Origin: Massilia atriviolacea
Lineage (GTDB): Bacteria; Pseudomonadota; Gammaproteobacteria; Burkholderiales; Burkholderiaceae_D
DNA length: 64,000 nt
Direction of reading: 5' to 3'
Assembly: GCF_003953935.1 (NCBI RefSeq)
Contig: NZ_RXLQ01000005.1
Location: 62,001-126,000, forward strand
How positions within the stretch are numbered: the first letter of the stretch is position 1; each line of letters begins with the position of its first letter. Positions 31,312 through 41,661 of this stretch are shown here, in pieces. Below the pieces are notes generated by a model. It saw only the letters and a program-made list of their open reading frames with translations, made no database searches and had not been told where the DNA came from. The translations under genes were made by a program, and so were the position numbers.

Positions 31312-32196
31312 ATGATCAAGGGCAGCATAGTAGCAATCGTCACCCCGATGCATGCAGACGGCAGTCTGGACCATCCGGGCCTGCGCAAGCTGATCGACTG
31401 GCACATCGCCGAGGGCACCGATGGCATCGTCATCGTGGGCACCACGGGCGAATCGGCCACCGTCAGCGTCGAGGAACACTGCGAACTGGTCAAGCTGGCC
31501 GTCGAGCACACCAAGGGGCGGATTCCGATCATCGCCGGCACCGGCGGCAATTCGACCGCCGAAGCGATCAAGCTGACCGAATTTGCCAAGGAAGTCGGGG
31601 CCGATGCCGCCCTGGTGGTGGTGCCTTACTACAACCGTCCGACCCAGGAAGGCATGTACCGCCACTTCAAGGCCATCGCCGAAGCGGTCGACCTGCCGAT
31701 CATCCTGTACAACGTGCCGGGCCGTACCGTGGCCGACATGAGCAACGAGACAATCGTGCGCCTGTCGCGCATTCCGAACATCGTCGGCATCAAGGATGCG
31801 ACCGGCAACATCGGGCGTGGCCTGGAACTGCTGCGCAACGTCGACAAATCGTTCGCCGTGTATTCGGGCGACGATCCGACCGCGATCGCGCTGATGCTGT
31901 GTGGCGGCGCCGGCAATATTTCGGTCACGGCCAACGTGGCGCCGCGCGCGATGCACGAGCTGTGCGTGGCTGCGATGGCGGGCGATATCGCGCGCGCCGT
32001 CGAGATCAACAACACCGTCATGCCGTTGCACCAGAAACTGTTTATCGAGCCCAATCCGGTGCCGGTCAAATGGGCCCTGGCGGAAATGGGCCTGATGCCT
32101 GCCGGCATTCGCCTGCCCCTGGCGCCGCTCGGCCAGGACTGCCACGAGGCGGTGCGCGGCGCACTGCGCGAAGCCGGCGTCCTTCCACAGCCCTGA
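31312..32196 (+). CDS. dapA: 4-hydroxy-tetrahydrodipicolinate synthase
   Basis: Condenses pyruvate and aspartate semialdehyde on the way to lysine and diaminopimelate for the cell wall. The 294 residues match DapA. Marks are [38 protein letters not shown], the Tyr in [15 protein letters not shown] and the Schiff-base Lys in [18 protein letters not shown]. The start at 31312 (MIKGS) is set by homology. A TACAAT box lies at 31273-31278. bamC follows after 60 bases, the same order as in E. coli. Confidence 0.96.
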   Translation: MIKGSIVAIVTPMHADGSLDHPGLRKLIDWHIAEGTDGIVIVGTTGESATVSVEEHCELVKLAVEHTKGRIPIIAGTGGNSTAEAIKLTEFAKEVGADAALVVVPYYNRPTQEGMYRHFKAIAEAVDLPIILYNVPGRTVADMSNETIVRLSRIPNIVGIKDATGNIGRGLELLRNVDKSFAVYSGDDPTAIALMLCGGAGNISVTANVAPRAMHELCVAAMAGDIARAVEINNTVMPLHQKLFIEPNPVPVKWALAEMGLMPAGIRLPLAPLGQDCHEAVRGALREAGVLPQP

Positions 32197-32256
32197 CCCG
32201 CAAGGGTCGGACATCCCAGACATCAGCTGCCTTTCAGCTTCTCATCCAGTAACGAC

Positions 32257-33426
32257 ATGACTATTCGCAATACTTTCACCATGGCCAAGGCCACGGCATT
32301 TTCCCCAGCGGCAACGCGCGGCCTGATGCTGTCGGCGCTGATGGTCAGCCTGTCCGGCTGCGGCATGATCAGTTCCGTGATCCAGCAGGACAAGCTCGAT
32401 TACCGTGGCGCCAAGAAGGCCGCGTCGCTGGACGTGCCGCCCGACCTGACCCAGCTCGAGCGCGACAACCGCTATGCGATTCCCGAAACGCGCGGCGTGG
32501 CCTCGGCCTCGACCTACCAGCAGCCGAAGGGCACGACGGCGGCCCCGGTCGCGGGCGGCCAGGCGATCGGCGCCACAGGCACCGAGGCGGTGCGCGTCGA
32601 GCGCAGCGGCGACCAGCGCTGGCTGGTGGTGAACCAGACCCCCGAGCAACTGTGGCCGCAGCTCAAGCAGTTCTGGGCCGATTCCGGCTTCACCGTCATC
32701 AGCGAGTCGGCCACCACCGGCACCATGGAAACCGACTGGGCCGAGAACCGCTCGAAGATCCCGCAAGACTTCATCCGCCAGTCGATCGGCAAGGTCTTCG
32801 ATTCGCTGTACTCGACGGGCGAGCGCGACAAGTTCCGCACGCGCCTGGAGCGCACCCCGAACGGCACCGAAATCTACATCAGCCATCGCGGCGCGGAAGA
32901 AGTGCTGGTCGGTTCGCAAAAGGATTCGACCACCTGGACCGTGCGTCCCAACGATCCGGGCCTGGAAGCGCAATTCCTGAGCCGCCTGCTGGCGCGCCTG
33001 ACCGGCGCGGCCGACGTCAAGCCGGCCGAAGCGGCCGTGGCGGCGGCGCCGCAAGCGCCGCAGAACGCCAAGCTGGTGGGCGACACGGTCGAAGTCAACG
33101 AAGGTTTCGACCGCGCCTGGCGCCGCGTCGGCCTGGCGCTGGACCGGGTCGGCTTCACGGTGGAAGACCGCGACCGCGTGCAGGGCGTGTATTTCGTGCG
33201 CTATGTCGATCCGGAGCTGGCCGAGAAGGAAGGTTTCCTGAGCAAGCTGTTCAGCTTCGGCGCTTCCTCGGACAAGGCCAAGGAAGCGCAGCGCTTCCGT
33301 GTGGCGGTCAAGGCCGAGACCGGCGCTGCGGTGAGCAAGGTGACCGTGCAGAGCAACGATGGCAAGCCGGAAACCTCGCCGACCGGCGCCAAGATCCTGA
33401 AACTGCTGAGCGACGAGCTGAAGTAA
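32257..33426 (+). CDS. bamC: Outer membrane assembly lipoprotein BamC
   Basis: A 389-residue lipoprotein of the BAM complex that inserts beta-barrel proteins in the outer membrane. The lipobox LSGC places the lipidated Cys at residue 35. The BamC helix-grip domains appear as RWLVVNQTPEQLWPQLKQFW with DSGFTVISESATTGTMETDW, and RAWRRVGLALDRVGFTVEDR later. The N-terminal unstructured strip (KLDYRGAKKAASLDVPPDLT) is the segment that binds BamD. It is longer than E. coli BamC (344), mainly through an Ala-rich linker near residue 250. A terminator follows. Confidence 0.92.
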   Translation: MTIRNTFTMAKATAFSPAATRGLMLSALMVSLSGCGMISSVIQQDKLDYRGAKKAASLDVPPDLTQLERDNRYAIPETRGVASASTYQQPKGTTAAPVAGGQAIGATGTEAVRVERSGDQRWLVVNQTPEQLWPQLKQFWADSGFTVISESATTGTMETDWAENRSKIPQDFIRQSIGKVFDSLYSTGERDKFRTRLERTPNGTEIYISHRGAEEVLVGSQKDSTTWTVRPNDPGLEAQFLSRLLARLTGAADVKPAEAAVAAAPQAPQNAKLVGDTVEVNEGFDRAWRRVGLALDRVGFTVEDRDRVQGVYFVRYVDPELAEKEGFLSKLFSFGASSDKAKEAQRFRVAVKAETGAAVSKVTVQSNDGKPETSPTGAKILKLLSDELK

Positions 33427-33443
33427 GCGTCGGCGCAGCCATC

Positions 33444-33471
33444 AAAAAAACCGGCCTCGGCCGGTTTTTTT
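33444..33471 (+). terminator. Rho-independent terminator after bamC
   Basis: CCGGCC-TC-GGCCGG stem flanked by AAAAAAA and TTTTTTT, which would work in both directions. Confidence 0.9.
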
Positions 33472-33536
33472 ACGTCCTTTGCCGCCGGCTGCGGGTACGC
33501 CGCTGCGGCGCCCCGCCGAGGACACATGTCCAGGCG

Positions 33537-33568
33537 AAAAAAAACCGGCCCGCAGGCCGGTCTTTTTC
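33537..33568 (-). terminator. Rho-independent terminator after the Ala-rich lipoprotein gene
   Basis: ACCGGCC-CGCA-GGCCGGT stem; on the minus strand it is followed by eight T. It lies 13 bases past the lipoprotein stop. Confidence 0.85.
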
Positions 33569-33580
33569 AAATCGTGCTGA

Positions 33581-33859
33581 TTACTTGGCAGCCGATGCAG
33601 CAGCCGAAGCAGCGTCCGAAGCGGCAACCGAAGCGGCAGCAGCAGCGTCAGCAGCAACGGAAGCAGCCGAAGCAGCGGTTGCAGCAGCGTTAGCAGCGTC
33701 AGCTACTGGTGCTGCTGGAACTTCAGCTGCTGGTGCTGGGGTAACAGCGGCAGGAGCTTCAACAGCTGGGGTCACTGGAGCAACTGGGGTTTCTTCTTTT
33801 TTGGTGCAAGCAGCCAGGGCTACGGCCAGCAGGGAGACGATCAGCAAAGATTTTTTCAT
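33581..33859 (-). CDS. Small Ala/Val/Pro-rich lipoprotein
   Basis: A 92-residue predicted lipoprotein. The signal peptide MKKSLLIVSLLAVALAACTK ends in the lipobox LAAC (Cys 18). The mature part begins with charged KKEET, then a Pro/Ala/Val-rich stretch, and ends in about 40 residues made almost only of Ala, Ser, Val and Asp. The composition resembles small surface or spacer lipoproteins; no domain is seen. It has its own terminator, so it is a monocistronic unit. Confidence 0.82.
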   Translation of the reverse strand: MKKSLLIVSLLAVALAACTKKEETPVAPVTPAVEAPAAVTPAPAAEVPAAPVADAANAAATAASAASVAADAAAAASVAASDAASAAASAAK

Positions 33860-34176
33860 GGGTTTTCCTTAATTAATTCACTAAATTATGACGACGTATG
33901 TTGCGATGAATAATTACCGGTAATTATCGCTCGTTAGGGATTCCACGTCAGCTTTCGTACCTGTAATGGTGCTTGACAGACAACGGAAACTTCCTAACCC
34001 GATATTATAGCTAAATTTGGTGCTCCGCAATAGCGCCATGATGCTTTTATGGAAGCTTTTTGCAAGCTGGCAACATTCATATTGCGATAAAACGCAGGTT
34101 TCTTCGCATTTCATCGGCTAATTTGCTGTAACTCCGATTTATATTCTGATCGGGGTGTTTGCAACCTTACAAACCC
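33860..34176. other. AT-rich intergenic region with an 18-bp palindrome
   Basis: No gene is supported in these 317 bases. They contain ATAATTACCGGTAATTAT (33910-33927, exact palindrome) about 50 bases upstream of the lipoprotein start, a likely regulator site, and low-GC sequence on towards the DUF7931-like gene. The palindrome's position fits control of the lipoprotein gene. Confidence 0.5.
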
Positions 34177-34656
34177 TTACAAACCAGTCGTGGTTGGATG
34201 CAAGGTTGACACGGCTTCGACCCAGATGCCGCCGAATCTTTCCTGGCTGAGCTCGGTCGCCGCCGGCGCATCGAAGGCGGCCTCTCCGCGCATGTGGTCG
34301 CTGTGAAAGCGGCGCACGATGTGGATGCCGTCGGCGATGCAGAAGGAATCGGTGAGGTGGTGCAGGGAACGGGGCGTGGCGCGCACCTCGATCCTGTGAT
34401 TGAACTCGCGCAGCAGGCGCACGAAGCGCGGGTAGTGACGCTCGATGTGCTCGCTGCGGTGCATGGCCAGGCGCATGGCGCCGCCGCCCGCCAGGAACTG
34501 GCGCAGCAGGGCGTCGGTCTCGCTGCTGCCGAGCGGGAATACCGAAAAGTCCGGATCGAACATCGTCAGGCTGACGCGCGCCCGCCCCAGGCAGTCGCGC
34601 AGGTGGGCTTCGAATTCGGCGTGCGAGTTGAACTTGTGGGCGGTGGCGTCGGTCAT
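34177..34656 (-). CDS. PLD-like small protein (DUF7931 type)
   Basis: A 159-residue soluble protein. The text has the rhythm of a phospholipase-D-like domain (SLTMFDPDFSVFPLGSSETD, RRFHSDHMRGEAAFD) but lacks an HxKxxxxD motif, so enzyme activity is not supported. It may be the DUF7931 group common in Oxalobacteraceae; I hold this loosely. AAGGAC eight bases before the ATG supports the start at 34656. It lies 26 bases after the ribosomal-oxygenase gene, probably in one operon. Confidence 0.65.
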   Translation of the reverse strand: MTDATAHKFNSHAEFEAHLRDCLGRARVSLTMFDPDFSVFPLGSSETDALLRQFLAGGGAMRLAMHRSEHIERHYPRFVRLLREFNHRIEVRATPRSLHHLTDSFCIADGIHIVRRFHSDHMRGEAAFDAPAATELSQERFGGIWVEAVSTLHPTTTGL

Positions 34657-34682
34657 GGCAATGTCCTTGTCAAGGCGAAATA

Positions 34683-35804
34683 TCAGGCGAGTTCGATCCA
34701 GCCATCCTGGTACCAGGTGTAGAGCGCTTCCATCACATCGTCGGAAGCGCCGGCCAGGGCCGCGCCGGCCAGGGCGCGCTCGTTGGCCAGCACGTCGAGC
34801 ACGGCCTTGTCGGCGCGGCCCACGGCGAACGATTCGCCGTTGATGAAGACGTGCTTGCCACGGTACAGCATCTGCGACTTGAGCGAGAGCGCCACGCCGC
34901 GCTTGCCGGCGGTCTCGGCGAAGCGGCCCATGGTCAGCGGCTTGGCCGGGCCGGTGAAGAACACATTGTGCTTCGGCTCCGACATGTGCTCGCCGACGAA
35001 GATGGTCACGTCTTCCTCGGTGAAGCGCACCTTGTTCATTTCGTCGGCGATGGCGGCCAGCATGTTGCGCGGGATTTCGGCCGGGTTTTTGGCCACTTCC
35101 AGGTCCGGATCGGCGTAGCGGCCCGGCAGGTCGATCGAGTCGGCCATGAACTGCAGGAAGGCTTCGCCCAGTTCCTGGTAGGACGGCGAACGGAAGCCGA
35201 TCGAGTAGGTCATGCACTCGCCTTCGGCCACGCCGTCGTGCGCGTAGTGGGGCGGCAGGTAGAGCATGTCGCCCGGTTCGAGCAGGAATTCTTCCTGCGG
35301 CTTGAAGTTCTTGAGGATCTTGAGCGGCTTGCCTTCGACCAGCGACAAGTCCTTCTGCGGGCCGATGCGCCAGCGGCGCTTGCCGTGCGCCTGGAGCAGG
35401 AACACATCGTAGGAATCGAAGTGGGGTCCGACGCCGCCGCCATCGGTGGCGTAGCTGATCATCAGGTCGTCCAGGCGCGCGTCCGGCACGAAGCGGAACT
35501 GGCGCAGCAGCGCGTCGCAGGCCTTGTCGGCCAGGTTGGCGCCCTGCACCAGCATGGTCCATTCGCGCTGCGTACGCGGCGGCAAGTCGGTCAGCGGGCC
35601 GTGCTGCATGCTCCAGTCGCCGTCGGCCCGGGTGATCAGGCGCGATTCGACATGGTTCAGCTTGGCAAGCGCGGCCAGCGCATCGAGCTTGAGCAGGGGC
35701 TTGAAGCCGGGGATGGCCTGGCGGATCAGCAGCGGTTTCTTGTGCCAGTAATCGCGCAAAAACTGGGCGGGCGTGATATCGCCCAAGAGCGTTAATTTTT
35801 TCAT
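34683..35804 (-). CDS. JmjC/cupin ribosomal protein oxygenase (YcfD/RoxA type)
   Basis: A 373-residue Fe(II)/2-oxoglutarate oxygenase. E. coli YcfD hydroxylates an Arg of ribosomal protein L16. The N-terminus reads PAQFLRDYWHKKPLLIRQA. The metal site is VGPHFDSYDVFLLQAHGKRR (HxD) with the distal His in YLPPHYAHDGVAEGE. A C-terminal winged domain follows, as in RoxA. It is divergent from slyD, with 79 bases between the two starts. Confidence 0.9.
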   Translation of the reverse strand: MKKLTLLGDITPAQFLRDYWHKKPLLIRQAIPGFKPLLKLDALAALAKLNHVESRLITRADGDWSMQHGPLTDLPPRTQREWTMLVQGANLADKACDALLRQFRFVPDARLDDLMISYATDGGGVGPHFDSYDVFLLQAHGKRRWRIGPQKDLSLVEGKPLKILKNFKPQEEFLLEPGDMLYLPPHYAHDGVAEGECMTYSIGFRSPSYQELGEAFLQFMADSIDLPGRYADPDLEVAKNPAEIPRNMLAAIADEMNKVRFTEEDVTIFVGEHMSEPKHNVFFTGPAKPLTMGRFAETAGKRGVALSLKSQMLYRGKHVFINGESFAVGRADKAVLDVLANERALAGAALAGASDDVMEALYTWYQDGWIELA

Positions 35805-35849
35805 GCGCCATTATAACCAAGTCCGAAACAGGGCAAGCCGGCGGGGAGG

Positions 35850-35855
35850 TATAAT
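35850..35855 (+). promoter_or_regulatory. -10 box upstream of slyD
   Basis: TATAAT, 28 bases before the slyD ATG. No good -35 is evident. Confidence 0.45.
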
Positions 35856-35883
35856 CCGCCAGTACACACTGAAAGGAAGCACT

Positions 35884-36429
35884 ATGAAGATTGCCAAAAA
35901 CACGGTCGTAACGGTCAAGTACAAATTGTCCGACGCGCAGAACAATCTGATCGAAGACGGCAGCCAGCCGATGGTTTATCTTCACGGGGGCTATGAAAAT
36001 ACGCTGCCGAAAATCGAAGAAGAACTCGATGGCAAGGAAACCGGCTACGCCTGCGTCCTGCAGATCGAACCGGACGACGCCTTCGGCGACTACGACCCGG
36101 CCCTGGTCAAGGTCGAAGCGCGCGAGCGCCTGCCCGAGCCGCTCGAAGTCGGCATGCAGTTCGAAGGCATGCCGGACGGCCCGGACAGCGATGAAGAAAC
36201 CATGATCTTCACCGTCACCGACATCGCCGACGACAAGGTTGTCCTCGACGGCAATCACCCGCTGGCCGGCATCGCGCTGCGCTTCGAACTGGAAGTAACC
36301 GACGTGCGCGAAGCGCTCGACGTGGAAATCGCGCACGGCCACGTGCACGGCCCGCATGGCCACCACGACCATGACGACGAAGATGACGGCGAAGAGGGCG
36401 ACCACTTCCGCAGCCACCCGGTGCATTGA
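35884..36429 (+). CDS. slyD: FKBP-type peptidyl-prolyl isomerase SlyD
   Basis: A 181-residue prolyl isomerase and chaperone, also a metal donor in Ni enzymes. The FKBP core has VVTVKYKLSDAQNNLIEDG, PMVYLHGGYENTLPKIEEEL and DDAFGDYDPALVKVEARERL, with the insert-in-flap domain between. The tail is rich in His, Asp and Glu (HGHVHGPHGHHDHDDEDDGE), the metal-binding part of SlyD. AAAGGAAGC precedes the ATG. Confidence 0.95.
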   Translation: MKIAKNTVVTVKYKLSDAQNNLIEDGSQPMVYLHGGYENTLPKIEEELDGKETGYACVLQIEPDDAFGDYDPALVKVEARERLPEPLEVGMQFEGMPDGPDSDEETMIFTVTDIADDKVVLDGNHPLAGIALRFELEVTDVREALDVEIAHGHVHGPHGHHDHDDEDDGEEGDHFRSHPVH

Positions 36430-36530
36430 TGCGCCCCGATGCGGGACGGGCTGGCGCCTGCCCTGCATCGACCGGCTTTTCATGCGGCGCCCGAGGCCTC
36501 CTCCGGCGCCGCCTGCGGTTTACGGCGTCC

Positions 36531-37487
36531 TTACGGCTTCTGAAGCAGGAACATCTTGTCGCTGCCCGGCGCCACGCGCATGCGCAGCACGCGCGATCCC
36601 ACGCTGACATGACCGAGGTTGCCGCGCCAGGCGATGGCCGGCGCCGGTCCGGGCGGCGGCGCGGTATCGACCAGCAGCACCTTCCCCGCGAATTTTTGCG
36701 CCGCCGCCAGCACCTGGTGGCGCGCCGCCGCATAGCCGTCCTGGCGGCTCTCGTTCGATCCCAGCATCGCCAGCAGGCCCGGTTTTTCGCTGTGGATCTT
36801 CATGTCCCCTTCGGTAAACAAGACCACCGCGTCGAGCTTCTTGCGCTGGGCGGTGCCGAACAGGCGCTTGAGCCAGAAGCGGTTGGCCACCGCGCGGTCT
36901 TCGAACTCGCTGTTGCGGCCCGCTTCCGGGCGGTAGTGATTGTTATCCGAGGGTAGGTTCATGGTCGCGTACAGCACGTTGCCGACCACCCAGTGGGCAT
37001 TTTCGGCATAGCTGCGGAACTGCGAACTGGTCGACAGGCGCAGCAGGGGCAGCTTGCGCTTGCCGAGCGAATCGGCGTCCGGATAGAACAGCTCGCGCAC
37101 GCGGTTCAGGCGATCCACCGCCACCTGGCTGCCGGCGCCGTTGGTGCAGCCGCTCCAGTCGCTGGCGGCGGGCGCCACGATCGTCGGCCGGCGCGCTTTG
37201 GCGAACAGGTCGCGCCGCTGCGTGTACAACTCGTCGCTGCACGGTTCGCGCTCGCCCTTGATGCCGGTGGCAACGATAAACGCCACCGCGCCGTCGTCGC
37301 TGCTGGCGATGGCCTGTTCGAGCTGGGCCTCGCTGCCGCCGTCGCTGAAGAGGTGCCCGATGATGGCGAACTGGTAGGGCGCCGGCCCCCTGGCGGCAGC
37401 CGTCCTGCCTTGCGCGGCGAGGGCGTGCGGCGCCAGCGGCAGCAGGGCCGCGCACAGCAGCGCGGCCAGCGGGGCGGCGCGCATCAT
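36531..37487 (-). CDS. Exported protein of unknown function, metallophosphoesterase-like
   Basis: A 318-residue protein with a signal peptide (residues about 1-25). The mature part ([51 protein letters not shown]-like helix, then a short C-terminal strand [13 protein letters not shown]) has the order of a calcineurin-like fold but the Asp/His metal motifs are incomplete. The start overlaps the mutS stop by four bases (ATGA), so the two are coupled. No named family is claimed. Confidence 0.65.
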   Translation of the reverse strand: MMRAAPLAALLCAALLPLAPHALAAQGRTAAARGPAPYQFAIIGHLFSDGGSEAQLEQAIASSDDGAVAFIVATGIKGEREPCSDELYTQRRDLFAKARRPTIVAPAASDWSGCTNGAGSQVAVDRLNRVRELFYPDADSLGKRKLPLLRLSTSSQFRSYAENAHWVVGNVLYATMNLPSDNNHYRPEAGRNSEFEDRAVANRFWLKRLFGTAQRKKLDAVVLFTEGDMKIHSEKPGLLAMLGSNESRQDGYAAARHQVLAAAQKFAGKVLLVDTAPPPGPAPAIAWRGNLGHVSVGSRVLRMRVAPGSDKMFLLQKP

Positions 37488-40159
37488 GGCGCGGCCAGGC
37501 GCTTGAGCTGGTACAGCTGCTCGAGCGCTTCGCGCGGAGTCAAGGCATCCGGATCGATGGCGGACAGGGCGTCGAGCAGGGCGTCGCTGGCCGGGTCGTG
37601 CGCCGGCGATGGCGCCGCGGCCGCCTCGTCCGGTTCGACGCAGGGCAGCGCGAACAGGTCCAGCTGCGGCGTGGTGTCGAGCGCCTGCGATTCGAGCCGC
37701 GCCAGGTGCTTGCGCGCGGCCTTGATCACCGCCTGCGGCACGCCGGCCAGCTGCGCCACCTGCAGGCCGTAGCTCTGCGACGCCGGCCCGGCCTGCACCG
37801 CGTGCAGGAACACGATGCTGTCCTTGTGCTCGACCGCCGACAGGTGCACGTTGGCCGCGCTCGGGTGGCTTTCGGGCAGTTGCGTCAGTTCGAAGTAGTG
37901 GGTTGCGAACAGGGTGAAGCTGCGGCTGGTGTCGATCAGGTGGCGCGCGATGGCCCAGGCCAGGGCCAGGCCGTCGAAGGTCGAGGTGCCGCGTCCCACT
38001 TCATCCATCAGCACCAGCGACTGCGCGCTGGCGCCGTTGAGGATCGCCGCCGATTCGGTCATCTCCACCATGAAGGTCGAGCGTCCGCCGGCCAGGTCGT
38101 CGGTGGCGCCGATGCGGGTGAAGATGCGGTCGATCGGGCCGATGGTCGCGCTGGTGGCCGGCACGTAGCTGCCGACGTAGGCCAGCAAGGTGATCAGGGC
38201 CACCTGGCGCATGAAGGTCGATTTACCGCCCATGTTCGGGCCCGTGATCAGGAGCAGGCGGCGTTCGTCGTTGAACTTGCAGTCGTTGGCGATGAAGCGC
38301 TCGATCTGCTTTTCCACCACCGGGTGGCGGCCTTCGCAGATCAGCAGGCAGGGTTCGGCCACCAGCTGCGGCGCGCACCAGTTGTGCTGCAGCGCGTGGG
38401 TGGTCAGGGCGGTCAGCGTGTCGAGCTGCGCCAGGCCCTGCGAGATGGTTTGCAGGGTGCCGATGTGCGGCGCCAGGTCGGCCAGCAGCTGGTCGTACAG
38501 CAGCTTCTCGCGCACCAGCGCCTTGTCCTGCGCCGACAGGGCCTTGTCTTCGAAGACCTTCAGTTCGGGCGTGATGTAACGCTCGGCGTTCTTCAGGGTC
38601 TGGCGGCGGCGGTAATCGTCCGGCACCTTGTCGGTCTGGCCGTGCGTGACTTCGATGTAGAACCCGTGCACCTTGTTGTATTCGACGCGCAGGTTGGCGA
38701 TGCCGGTGCGGGCGCGTTCGCGCGTTTCCAGGTCGACCAGGAACTGGCCGGCGTTCTCGGACAGGCCGCGCAGTTCGTCGAGTTCGGCGTCGAAGCCGCG
38801 CGCGAACACGCCGCCGTCGCGCACCATGGCCGCCGGTTCCTCGGCCACCGCGCGCTCGAGCAGGTCGAGGCAGATGGCGGGTGTGGCCAGCGCCGTGTGG
38901 ATGGCGGCAATCAGGCTCTCTTCGCCTGGCGTAAAGGCTTGCTGGGCCGAGCGGCGCAGGGCGGGCAACTGGCGCAGGCCGTCGCGCAGGCTGGCCAGGT
39001 CGCGCGGGCGGGCCGACAGCAGGGCGATGCGGGTGGTGATGCGTTCGATGTCGGGCACCTCGGCCAGGGTGCCCGCGAGCGTGCCGGCGGCGTCGCTCTG
39101 CGCCAGTGCGCCGATGGCCGCGTGCCGGGCGCGCGCCACGTTCTGGTCGCGCCGCGCATGGTGCAGCCAGTGGCGCAGCAGGCGCGAACCCATCGCCGTG
39201 CGGCAGTGGTCGAGCAGCGAGAACAGGGTCGGCGACTCCTGGCCGCGGATGGTTTCGGTCAGCTCCAGGTTGCGCCGGGTGGCGGCATCGAGGCCGATGA
39301 ATTCGTTCTCGGTTTCGGTCGACAGGCTGCGCACGTGCTGCAGGCCGCGGCCCTGGGTCGACTGGGCGTAGCGCAGCAGCGCGCCGGCTGCGCCGAAGGC
39401 GGCCCCCAGGCCATCGGCGCCGAAGCCGGTCAGGGTGGCCACGCCCAGCTGGTCGAGCAGGGCCTTGTGGCCGCCGACGACGTCGAAGTGCCAGTCGGGC
39501 ACGCGCTGGGTGTGGGCGCTGCCGTCGTCCTCGAACAGCTCGGCGCCGCTGCCGTCAGCGCGCAGGATTTCGGCCGGGGCGATGCGTTCGAGCTCCTGGC
39601 GCAGGCGCACGCCGACGGTGCGGCTGTCGCCCGAAAATTCCATCAGTTTCAGGCCGCCGCTGGCCAGCGACAGCCACGCCAGACCCGTGGTGACGACCTT
39701 GCGCTGGCTGATCATGCACAAGGCCAGCAGCGGGCGTTCGGCTTTTTCGGGCAGCAGGTCGGCGTCGGTCAGGGTGCCGGGGGTGACCACGCGCATGACC
39801 TTGCGCTCGACCGGGCCCTTGCTGGTGGCCGGGTCGCCGATCTGTTCGCAGATCGCGCAAGACTCGCCCAGCTTGACCAGCTTGGCCAGGTAGGGATCGA
39901 GCGAGTGGAAGGGGATGCCGCACATCTTGATCGGATTGCCGTTCGAGGCGCCGCGCGCGGTCAGGGTGATGCCGAGGATGCGCGCGGCCTTTTCGGCGTC
40001 GTCGTGGAACAGCTCGTAGAAGTCGCCCATGCGGTAGAACACCAGCATGGTCGGGTACTCGGCCTTGATGCGCAGGTATTGCTGCATCATCGGCGTGTGT
40101 TTTTCGGCGGGACCGTTCTTGATGGCGGCGGCGTTGATTTCGGTCGGGGGTGTGGTCAT
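37484..40159 (-). CDS. mutS: DNA mismatch repair protein MutS
   Basis: Recognises base mismatches and small loops as a dimer. The protein is 891 residues. Domain I carries the mismatch wedge in [20 protein letters not shown] (Phe-x-Glu as FYE). The ATPase has Walker [14 protein letters not shown], Walker [17 protein letters not shown] and the later [11 protein letters not shown]. The ATG at 40159 (MTTPPTE) is preferred; a TTG four codons upstream is also open. The downstream exported-protein gene is coupled to it. Confidence 0.97.
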   Translation of the reverse strand: MTTPPTEINAAAIKNGPAEKHTPMMQQYLRIKAEYPTMLVFYRMGDFYELFHDDAEKAARILGITLTARGASNGNPIKMCGIPFHSLDPYLAKLVKLGESCAICEQIGDPATSKGPVERKVMRVVTPGTLTDADLLPEKAERPLLALCMISQRKVVTTGLAWLSLASGGLKLMEFSGDSRTVGVRLRQELERIAPAEILRADGSGAELFEDDGSAHTQRVPDWHFDVVGGHKALLDQLGVATLTGFGADGLGAAFGAAGALLRYAQSTQGRGLQHVRSLSTETENEFIGLDAATRRNLELTETIRGQESPTLFSLLDHCRTAMGSRLLRHWLHHARRDQNVARARHAAIGALAQSDAAGTLAGTLAEVPDIERITTRIALLSARPRDLASLRDGLRQLPALRRSAQQAFTPGEESLIAAIHTALATPAICLDLLERAVAEEPAAMVRDGGVFARGFDAELDELRGLSENAGQFLVDLETRERARTGIANLRVEYNKVHGFYIEVTHGQTDKVPDDYRRRQTLKNAERYITPELKVFEDKALSAQDKALVREKLLYDQLLADLAPHIGTLQTISQGLAQLDTLTALTTHALQHNWCAPQLVAEPCLLICEGRHPVVEKQIERFIANDCKFNDERRLLLITGPNMGGKSTFMRQVALITLLAYVGSYVPATSATIGPIDRIFTRIGATDDLAGGRSTFMVEMTESAAILNGASAQSLVLMDEVGRGTSTFDGLALAWAIARHLIDTSRSFTLFATHYFELTQLPESHPSAANVHLSAVEHKDSIVFLHAVQAGPASQSYGLQVAQLAGVPQAVIKAARKHLARLESQALDTTPQLDLFALPCVEPDEAAAAPSPAHDPASDALLDALSAIDPDALTPREALEQLYQLKRLAAP

Positions 40160-40577
40160 CGTTACTTTCAATCCGGTGCGGGCGCGGCGTTTTTGTCTGC
40201 CGCGTCATGAGGGCGCCATTTTACCGCCTCGGCACCGGACAGAGGCAAAGTGATGCACGGGCGGTGCGCGGAAGGGTAGTCGGGGCCGTCAGCCTGTTTT
40301 CGGGCAGGCGCGATGACGTTGCGGCTGGCGCTTTGTCCAGCTTTCGGATTGGTATCGAAATTCAATACCCATAGTAAGGCTCACAGCGCAACTAATGAAT
40401 AACTTACATATAAGCTTTCATGTGCGGCAAGATGTTGCTAATGCTATTTAGCAATTTTTGGTTAAATTTTGAAACGGATTGTCGTCGTTTGCCGCCCTCC
40501 GCGACCAGCTCCATCCGCCTTCCAGACGAGTCGCACGCGCGTCGTCCGGCACTACCACAGCAGTTATTTCGTCCATT
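40160..40577. other. Intergenic region, GC shift and hairpin
   Basis: No gene is supported here. From about 40340 the sequence becomes AT-rich, marking the left edge of the decayed island. TTGCTAA-TGCTAT-TTAGCAA followed by TTTTT (40435-40459) is a weak hairpin of terminator shape pointing right. Confidence 0.5.
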
Positions 40578-41655
40578 ATGAAACACACCGGTGTCAGCAA
40601 AGCATCCTTCTTCTGGGGCTTACAGGGTATTTGCACCCTTCACAGAAAACCCTATTCTCCCGAAATAGCACAACAGCAACTGGCCGCACCCTATTCCATC
40701 GATTCGCTTGCCAGCGCCATCACATCGTTCGGATTCAAAGCTGGTGTTGCGTCTGCCAAGGCAGCCAAGCTCCACAAGGAATCGTTTCCCTTGCCCGTGT
40801 TTCTGCGCGACAGGAGGGACGAGTCTGGTTCCGCGCCTGATGCCGCCTGCGTCGTTGCGCTGGTATTGCAGGCAGACCGTGACAGCGTTCTGGTTGTCGA
40901 AGCGGACGACAGCGCACCGCGCACGATCCCGTTGGCCGACTTCGGCGAACGGTTCCTGGGAAAAATTGTCCGAGTCTCTCCCCAGAGCACCGATGCCAAT
41001 GACCCGGACAGCGAAGAACTGGCGCGTCAGTCGCGCCGGTTCGGTTTCAGCTGGTTTGTTCCGGAATTGCTGAAGCATAAGAAATTGTGCCAGGAAGTGT
41101 TGCTCGCATCCTTGGTGATCCAGCTGATCGCGCTGGCGACGCCGTTATGTACACAGGCGATCATCGACAAGGTGGTGGTCCATCATAGCCAAAGCACCTT
41201 GATTGTGATTGCCATCGGCATGGCGGTGTTCATGCTGTTTTCGGCGGCATTGTCGTGGATGCGCCAGTATCTGGTGCTGCATACCGGTAATCGCGTCGAT
41301 GCCGCCTTGGGGGCGTCCGTTTTCGCTCGCCTGTTCAAGCTGCCGCCAATGTACTTCCAGCACCGGCCCGCCGGCGTCATCGCCGCGCGCCTGCATGGCG
41401 TCGAAACAATCTTTCGATGAAGCGACCAGCGCACTCGACCAGTCCACCGCCGAACAGTTCGCGCATACCGTCAACGCTATGCGCGGCAAGGTCACGATGC
41501 TGTTCATTACCCGCGGCCTGCCAAAGGGATTGCAGCTCGACGCCGTGTACCGCCTGGGCCCGCATGGAGCGCAGCGCGTCGCCCTGGCGCCCGTGCCTGC
41601 CTCGCTTGGCAATCCCGGACGCCCGCATGCCGAATCGCCCGCAACCGCCGCATAA
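40578..41655 (+). pseudogene. Type I secretion ABC exporter (RtxB/HlyB type), internal deletion and frameshift
   Basis: The left part (40578 to about 41405) encodes a C39-like N-terminal domain (residues about 8-120, without a Cys nucleophile, as in HlyB) and the first membrane helices: VLLASLVIQLIALATPLCTQ followed by AIIDKVVVHH. The frame reaches LHGVET at about residue 276, where a stop follows at 41418. Directly after, in the +1 frame, comes FDEATSALDQSTAEQ, which is the Walker-B/D-loop of the ATPase, and 70 more residues. Some 340 residues (remaining helices, Walker A, signature) are missing when compared with a 700-residue exporter. It cannot work as an exporter. The adaptor gene starts seven bases later. 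Confidence 0.9.
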
Positions 41656-41661
41656 ACAGAG

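Noticed and set aside
37598-40210. An 870-codon open frame antisense to mutS
   Set aside because: It mirrors the mutS coding pattern in a GC-rich genome; no domain or ribosome site.
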